DNA of 64,000 bases from Nymphaea colorata (taxonomy: Eukaryota; Streptophyta; Magnoliopsida; Nymphaeales; Nymphaeaceae). Shown here in pieces: positions 58,910 to 64,000 of the stretch. The stretch lies in the NCBI RefSeq assembly GCF_008831285.2, contig NC_045142.1, positions 14,883,354-14,947,353 of the forward strand, in the 5' to 3' direction. The notes beneath the pieces were generated by a model, which was not told the origin of the DNA, did not search any database, and worked only from the letters and a program-made list of their open reading frames with translations. The translations under genes and the position numbers were made by a program. Within the stretch, counting starts at the first letter, position 1, and each line of letters opens with the position of its first letter.

Positions 58910-59260
58910 TTAGCTTATCACAACAGCTCCAAAAATAGAACTATAAATAGCCTTGGTAAATATGTCAACTACTTGACCTTTTGAAGCCACATAAGCAGTA
59001 GATATATATCCCAATTGAACTACATCACGAACATGGTTCCAATCAACTTCAACATGCTTTGTCCTCTCATAGAATATAGGCTTACGTGCAGTATATGTGG
59101 TAGTCTTATTGTCACACTTCATCTCTATAGGCATAGAATAACCTTGGCTTGTAGATCAGCTAATACAGATTTAATCCACACCATTTCAGCTGCAGTTTGA
59201 AGCATAACCCTATACTTAGATTCTGCACTAGAACAGGCTACAGCATTTTGCTTCTTATTT
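58910..59260 (-). pseudogene. Copia RNase H remnant
   Basis: Minus-strand residues ACSSAESKYRVM, TAAEMVWIKSVL, CDNKTT, ERTKHVEVDWNHVRD and TAYVASKGQVVDIFTKA match the end of Copia RNase H, but frames change between them. Confidence 0.85.
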
Positions 59261-61940
59261 CTCCCTACAAAAAATCACAAAGTCCAAAAGTAGATTATCT
59301 ATCTTCAATAGAACCTGCATAATTGGCATCTGAATATGCTACAACATCAAGCATTGATCCTTTCTTAAATAACATTCCTTTGTCGAGAGAAGACATTAAG
59401 TACCTTAGAATCATCATGGCTGCATCCTAGTGTACCTTAGTCAATTTATTCATAAATTGACGAACTTTACTGATTGCCAAAGATATTTCGGGCCTAGTGG
59501 CTATGACCTAAAGGAGCTCACCCACAAGTGAATGATTATTGTTCCATCAACTGGCTCATGCTTCCCATCAAACAAATACTTCTTGGGGCCCATAGGAATA
59601 ATTGCAGGTTTAGAGAGATCTAGAAAAGAGGTTTGTTAGGGAAAGGTATTTGGAATGAAATTTGATCTCCCACAGATGAGGAGGGCATACAATTGATTAA
59701 CAGGCCGTGAGAATGGCATCTCGCCAATATGAGGCTCGGGCAATAGTTAAGGTACAGGCGACTTTCTGTAAGTGATTGCAATTTGTTGAGATGTGTGTGC
59801 ACAAGAGGTTTGAGGCTGAATCCACGGGCATGATAGAATTAGAGTGACCTGTCAGTTTTAAATTCAAAAGCATCATTAGTGCGAATAACTTTGACAGAAT
59901 ATTCCAACTGATTTTCAATCTCAATGACTAATGACTCTAGAACAAGTTGAAGCCTCTGAGTCTCTGACCTTTCTTCTGTCACTAAGTAATATTAACATCC
60001 TGACCAACTGGGAATACGACTTGGTCCCCATATATCAACATGTAAAAGATTAAAGACTTGACTCCTGAACTGGTCTTGATTAGAAGGGAATGAACTTTGA
60101 TGGTGCTTTCCAAGTTGACAAGTTTCACACTTAATGACCATAGAAGGAGGAATTTGGAGAATAACTCAAGAAAGTTTCAGTTAAAAAAAGATGATCTAAT
60201 TGGAGGTTCCACTGCCAAGGAGTAGAACATGATGATAGAACAGATCTTGTCACCCCCATTGGTTGCTCAACGTAGTAAACACCACCTTCTTTGCATACTA
60301 CACTAATCCTTTTCTGGTCACCAAATCCTAAAAAGTGCAATACATAGGATCAAATATCACTTTGCAATTTATGCCATTATCTAAATGGCCCACAAAGAGT
60401 AAATTATAAGGAAAAGGCAAAGTATGTAGGATGTGAAAGTTGCAGGTAGGTTAGCAACATTCCCACTACCTACAACTGGAGAAAAACTACCCACTGATAG
60501 AACATACCATCTGCTAGAACATCGCACAGCTTAAAGGTGGCTTCTGAGATTTGTGAATCACCACAAGTGTCTAGATGCACTTGAATCAATAATCCACTTA
60601 CTAACATGGCCACACAAACTATCACCTGCAATATCAGCACTCCGTACCATAGCAGTATATACCCCCAAAGTGAGTGAATAGTGAGCTACTAATTTATCAT
60701 ATTCTGCACGTGTTAAAGTGATGACGTCTATTTTTCTCTGATGAGGATGTTGTTGCAAAGGAAGAAGTAGTATCGGTTGGAGAAAGACCATGTAGATGGG
60801 GAGAAGTCACACTCATCCCAACATCTATTTTCTAGATGCCGAAATCTTCCACGGAAGAACATTGAAACTTTCATCTACCACCTCTTCTAGGATTATGCAA
60901 GACATTGTATCATGTAGCACCTTTCTCAATCTGATCATACGTAAAAGCCATCAGCCACCAAAGAAAGAAACCCTACACTGAATATGTTATTACAGGGTAT
61001 ACACAGCAGATCACTATAGCTCCACCTCTGGCCTCATCAATAGAGCACGATAGAATGAGCAGACCAAGCTAATACAAGTATCAATCACAATATGAATCAA
61101 CCAGATTTAAGAAGGCTTAAACCAGTAATGGAACACAAGGGAAACCCCAACAAAACTTCCAGCAGTGGAACATGCTGAATTATTTTAAATCATGTTCTGG
61201 GCTCTTGTACCAAGCAACATAAATTTTCCAACAAAGAACCAGACTTTCAATCTATTATGCAGAAAAATACCTTAGTGCAACACTCCACGGCTTCTAACTT
61301 ACCTTTTTTAGTTCATCAAGGGCACCAACACCCACCAAAGTTGAGGAAACCATAAGCACCAAACAGCACAGCTCTGAACTGATACCAACCTTGATGAGAT
61401 GGAAACCTGATTCAACGACTTCAACAAGGAACTTCAACTCTGATGATCAGCTCAAAACAGCACAATAGGTCTAAACAATGACCTTTAGCAGCAACAGCAT
61501 TCAGATCAGAGTGCACGACTCCACCACTAGATCTAAATGACAACATATATAGCAAAGACCTTCAGATCTGAATGTATGACATCAACATAAACAGATCAGA
61601 TCTGCAATACGACTTCTAAATCTGTAGCATCATCACGATCCAACTGACAACGACATAGCAAAAGTATCTGATCTTGTCTACTCCTGGACACCAGTCAACA
61701 TCAACGTCTCACCACACCACTAAGGTCTACAGATTGACATAGGGCATCTAATCAGATCTGCATGTTTGCACAGATCTGATCAAACCCTGACCGAGCAATA
61801 GGAGGAGAAATCTACAGTGGGTGATCAGCACACACAGTCCAACAAAGAGAGAGGAAGAGAAGGAAAAGAAAGAGAAGAGAGAGAGGGAAGAGAGGAAAGG
61901 AACCAGTCAACAAGGCATCATAAGCTCCAGTTCAATGGCT

Positions 61941-61952
61941 GCTCTGATACCA
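61941..61952 (-). other. PBS of the degenerate Copia element
   Basis: The minus strand reads TGGTATCAGAGC three bases after the 5' LTR end (CA at 61957-61956), complementary to initiator Met-tRNA. Confidence 0.9.
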
Positions 61953-61955
61953 AGT

Positions 61956-62130
61956 TGAGAGAGATGGAAGAAACACCAAAATCAAATTCATTAGTCCTAA
62001 TCTCTTCTTAAATATAGATTAGTCAAAAATTATAAAGTTCAACATATTTCAGGAAAAGAATAAAGATGGCTGATGACTAATTAAAATTTCACACATCTAC
62101 CCCACGTTAATAACATATTTACTTTCAATA
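61956..62130 (-). repeat. 5' LTR of the degenerate Copia element
   Basis: 175 bp aligning to the 3' LTR at 58611-58786. Many substitutions show an old insertion. Confidence 0.85.
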
Positions 62131-62135
62131 TAAAC

Positions 62136-64000
62136 TAAAAAGAGTTAATTATGATTTAAATTTGTATGTTATAATTAGTAATAGTAATTACTTGCTATGC
62201 TACATAGGTGAATGTGTGGATACAGACATGAGTGTGAGTGCAGACACCAATGCACTTTCAAAAATCATGGGCACGAGGACAGGGCCACACAAATATATAA
62301 TAAGATTTTAAGCAAATAAATACCATATATTCATTGTTTATATTCTAAATACATAGATTTCCAATAAAAAATCCAAAAATATATAAAAAAAGTACAAGAT
62401 ATAAGTCTGTGATGACCAAGCCTCATCCCACATCCCATGGTCAGCCATGTGGACACAGTTACGGTGCTCTGTGATACAGATTATTCGTGAAATACTTGCT
62501 TAATTCATGTTAATTGTTTAAAAACTAAATGCACATGTGTAAACACTTCAAATTTTAAGTGTCAACCATTTGTAATTAGTTTAGAAAATGTGGTGTGTTT
62601 ATGAATAACTCTAACATTCTTATTCTTTGTTAGTGACATGGGTATACTTTTTCTCTTCATATAAAAGTTCAAAACCACAAAGACTTAAAACCTTATATAC
62701 TCAGCTTCAGTAATTACAAGTAAATTCAATGTTTCCATCACTACCCCCCATCCATCCCTTTTTTAGTTAAACTACCAAGATTTCACCTGCATAAAAGATG
62801 CATAGACATGGCCTAGCAATGTCCTGTAATAAATCTTCTATTATGATTTGCAGTTTACATATACATACACATTATATTGTATATGGTATGTAATAATAAT
62901 GTATCAATATTATAACGAATTCAAAAAACTACTACACACACATTGGACTATAGTTTATGGAACACGATGTTGTCAAAACCAGCCTAAGTCACTGAATAGA
63001 TCTGTCAAGTCACAAGTCAATTTACTCCATCAAGACTAGAGCCACTGGGCTGAAAAAATCGGACTTGAACTCAAAATTAAGTTCTCACATTAGTATATTT
63101 TTTTATGAAGCATTACTCTATATGACGCCCTTATCAAAGCTGTTTCTAGATACTTCACAAATCAAGTTATCCAACCTTAGTCAAAAGACTCAAAGCACTC
63201 AAATTTGTCCAAGTACATTTGGGATATCAATAGCTAGTGGAAGTGATCCTAGGCACTGCCTAGGCATTGGGAGTAGACAAACGCCAAGCCTGAGTCACCT
63301 AGGTGCCTGAATCGAAAAAGTATTATTTCTTAAAATCTTAACATAAAAATCTAATTGTTCTACCTTCTAGTATATTAGTTGAGGGGGAGGAATTTCAGAA
63401 TCCCCACTTTTCCCTTTTTTCTTCTCCCTTCTTTTTCTGTTATCCCTGCATTCTTGGTCAAATAGGAGTCTAGGCCCCCACCTCGGATTTTGTTGGGGTC
63501 TTCCGCCGAGGTACCCCTGGTGCATTTAACTACACAGACCTATTGTCCACGTAATATCTAATGATGTTTAATATTGCTAAGAAATACCATTACCATCACC
63601 TCTAAAGAAAAAGAGGTTCTTACCACAAGTCCTCAACAAGCACATAGAAATTACATGCGCAACAATATAAATTACCTTCAACATAAACATACTATACAGA
63701 TCGACTGGATAATCAGATCTAGTGAGAGCTTATCAAAGATCTCAATTCCAAATGCAGATTAATTGGAAAAATTGGATGTAAAACCAACTGAGGCTTCATT
63801 ACGCTAGCTTTACTAATATGTGCAACAGGGCTATAAATCATGCTGGTTTTCTTGGATATATCAACAAGCTACAAAAATCTCCATCCCTAAAAATTAAAAA
63901 ATAGCCAACTTTTTTAGTTAACCAAGAATCAGACCCAACTTTACATTAAGAGTGTTCAAATCTAATTCCCTCAACATAACAAATTAAGGACATATAGGTC
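62136..64000. other. Terminal intergenic stretch, nothing recognised
   Basis: AT-rich sequence without recognisable coding potential. A segment at 63235-63310 with 'cctaggcactgcctaggca' and 'cacctaggtgcctga' has short palindromic CCTAGG units, a texture seen in some plant MITEs, but ends were not found. Confidence 0.4.

Larger units (their letters stand above)
58606..62135 (-). mobile_element. Degenerate Copia element with most of RT deleted
   Basis: The element body is 58611-62130, flanked by TAAAC at 58606-58610 and 62131-62135. It lies on the minus strand: 5' LTR 62130-61956 (175 bp), a PBS complementary to initiator Met-tRNA at 61952-61941, a protease remnant (DSSASRH) near 60570, integrase (NRMPSSVxD-like text) at about 59930-59620, the end of RT (VATRPEISLAIGK-like) near 59560-59440, RNase H near 59260-58900 (ACSSAESKYR, CDN, ERTKHVEVD), PPTs, and the 3' LTR ending at 58611. 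Stops are frequent and the YVDD part of RT is missing. Confidence 0.85.

Noticed and set aside
62189-62500. Direct repeat TACTTGCT around a 296-bp segment resembling a MITE
   Set aside because: The inner ends do not form inverted repeats, so an 8-bp repeat alone is not sufficient.

Overview
This is AT-rich nuclear DNA of a flowering plant. The evidence is two spliced genes with plant-type exon structure (a SANTA-domain kinetochore gene and a TFIIH subunit gene), plant Copia and Gypsy retrotransposons, a Copia primer-binding site matching initiator Met-tRNA, a plant mobile domain relic and hAT/Mutator-type elements. The species cannot be fixed from the sequence. Few genes are present; most of the window is layered transposon debris with many AT microsatellites and short tandem duplications.

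Layout. 0.6-2.0 kb: decayed Copia pol on the minus strand. 2.38-3.59 kb: a small element with terminal inverted repeats and a perfect 10-bp target duplication that carries the GC-rich 5' part of a methionine gamma-lyase gene (Pack-MULE-like). 4.6-9.2 kb: a minus-strand gene for KNL2, the SANTA-domain factor that helps load centromeric histone CENH3, in six recognised exons, with an E2F-type site upstream. 9.7-11.2 kb: AT arrays and a 342-bp duplication. 12.7-14.0 kb: a broken badnavirus-like endogenous pararetrovirus fragment. 16.6-31.2 kb: an old, broken minus-strand Gypsy element between two related ~1.1-kb repeats, interrupted at 24.0-27.7 kb by a 3.7-kb solo LTR with a perfect 5-bp target duplication. 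31.4-31.8 kb: a hAT MITE with an 8-bp target duplication, about 290 bp before the next gene.

32.1-40.4 kb: an apparently intact four-exon plus-strand gene for TFIIH subunit p44/GTF2H2 (413 aa), with a 6-kb first intron. 41.16-46.50 kb: a complete Copia element with identical 249-bp LTRs, PBS, PPT, a 5-bp target duplication and one uninterrupted 1441-aa polyprotein; it is clearly the youngest insertion. 47.6-49.1 kb: plant mobile domain pseudogene. 49.1-52.1 kb: a second fragment of the old Gypsy family. 53.9-55.7 kb: hAT transposase pseudogene (BED, DUF659, hATC remnants). 58.6-62.1 kb: a degenerate minus-strand Copia with most of RT deleted, TSD TAAAC and a duplicated PPT/LTR junction. The last 1.9 kb shows no recognisable gene.

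The two host genes work in separate processes (centromere identity; transcription and nucleotide excision repair) and show no operational link. The most notable items are the transposon-captured methionine gamma-lyase fragment, the fresh Copia insertion beside GTF2H2, the nested giant solo LTR, the stop-free in-frame 111-bp intron inside the KNL2 SANTA domain, and the badnavirus-like relic.
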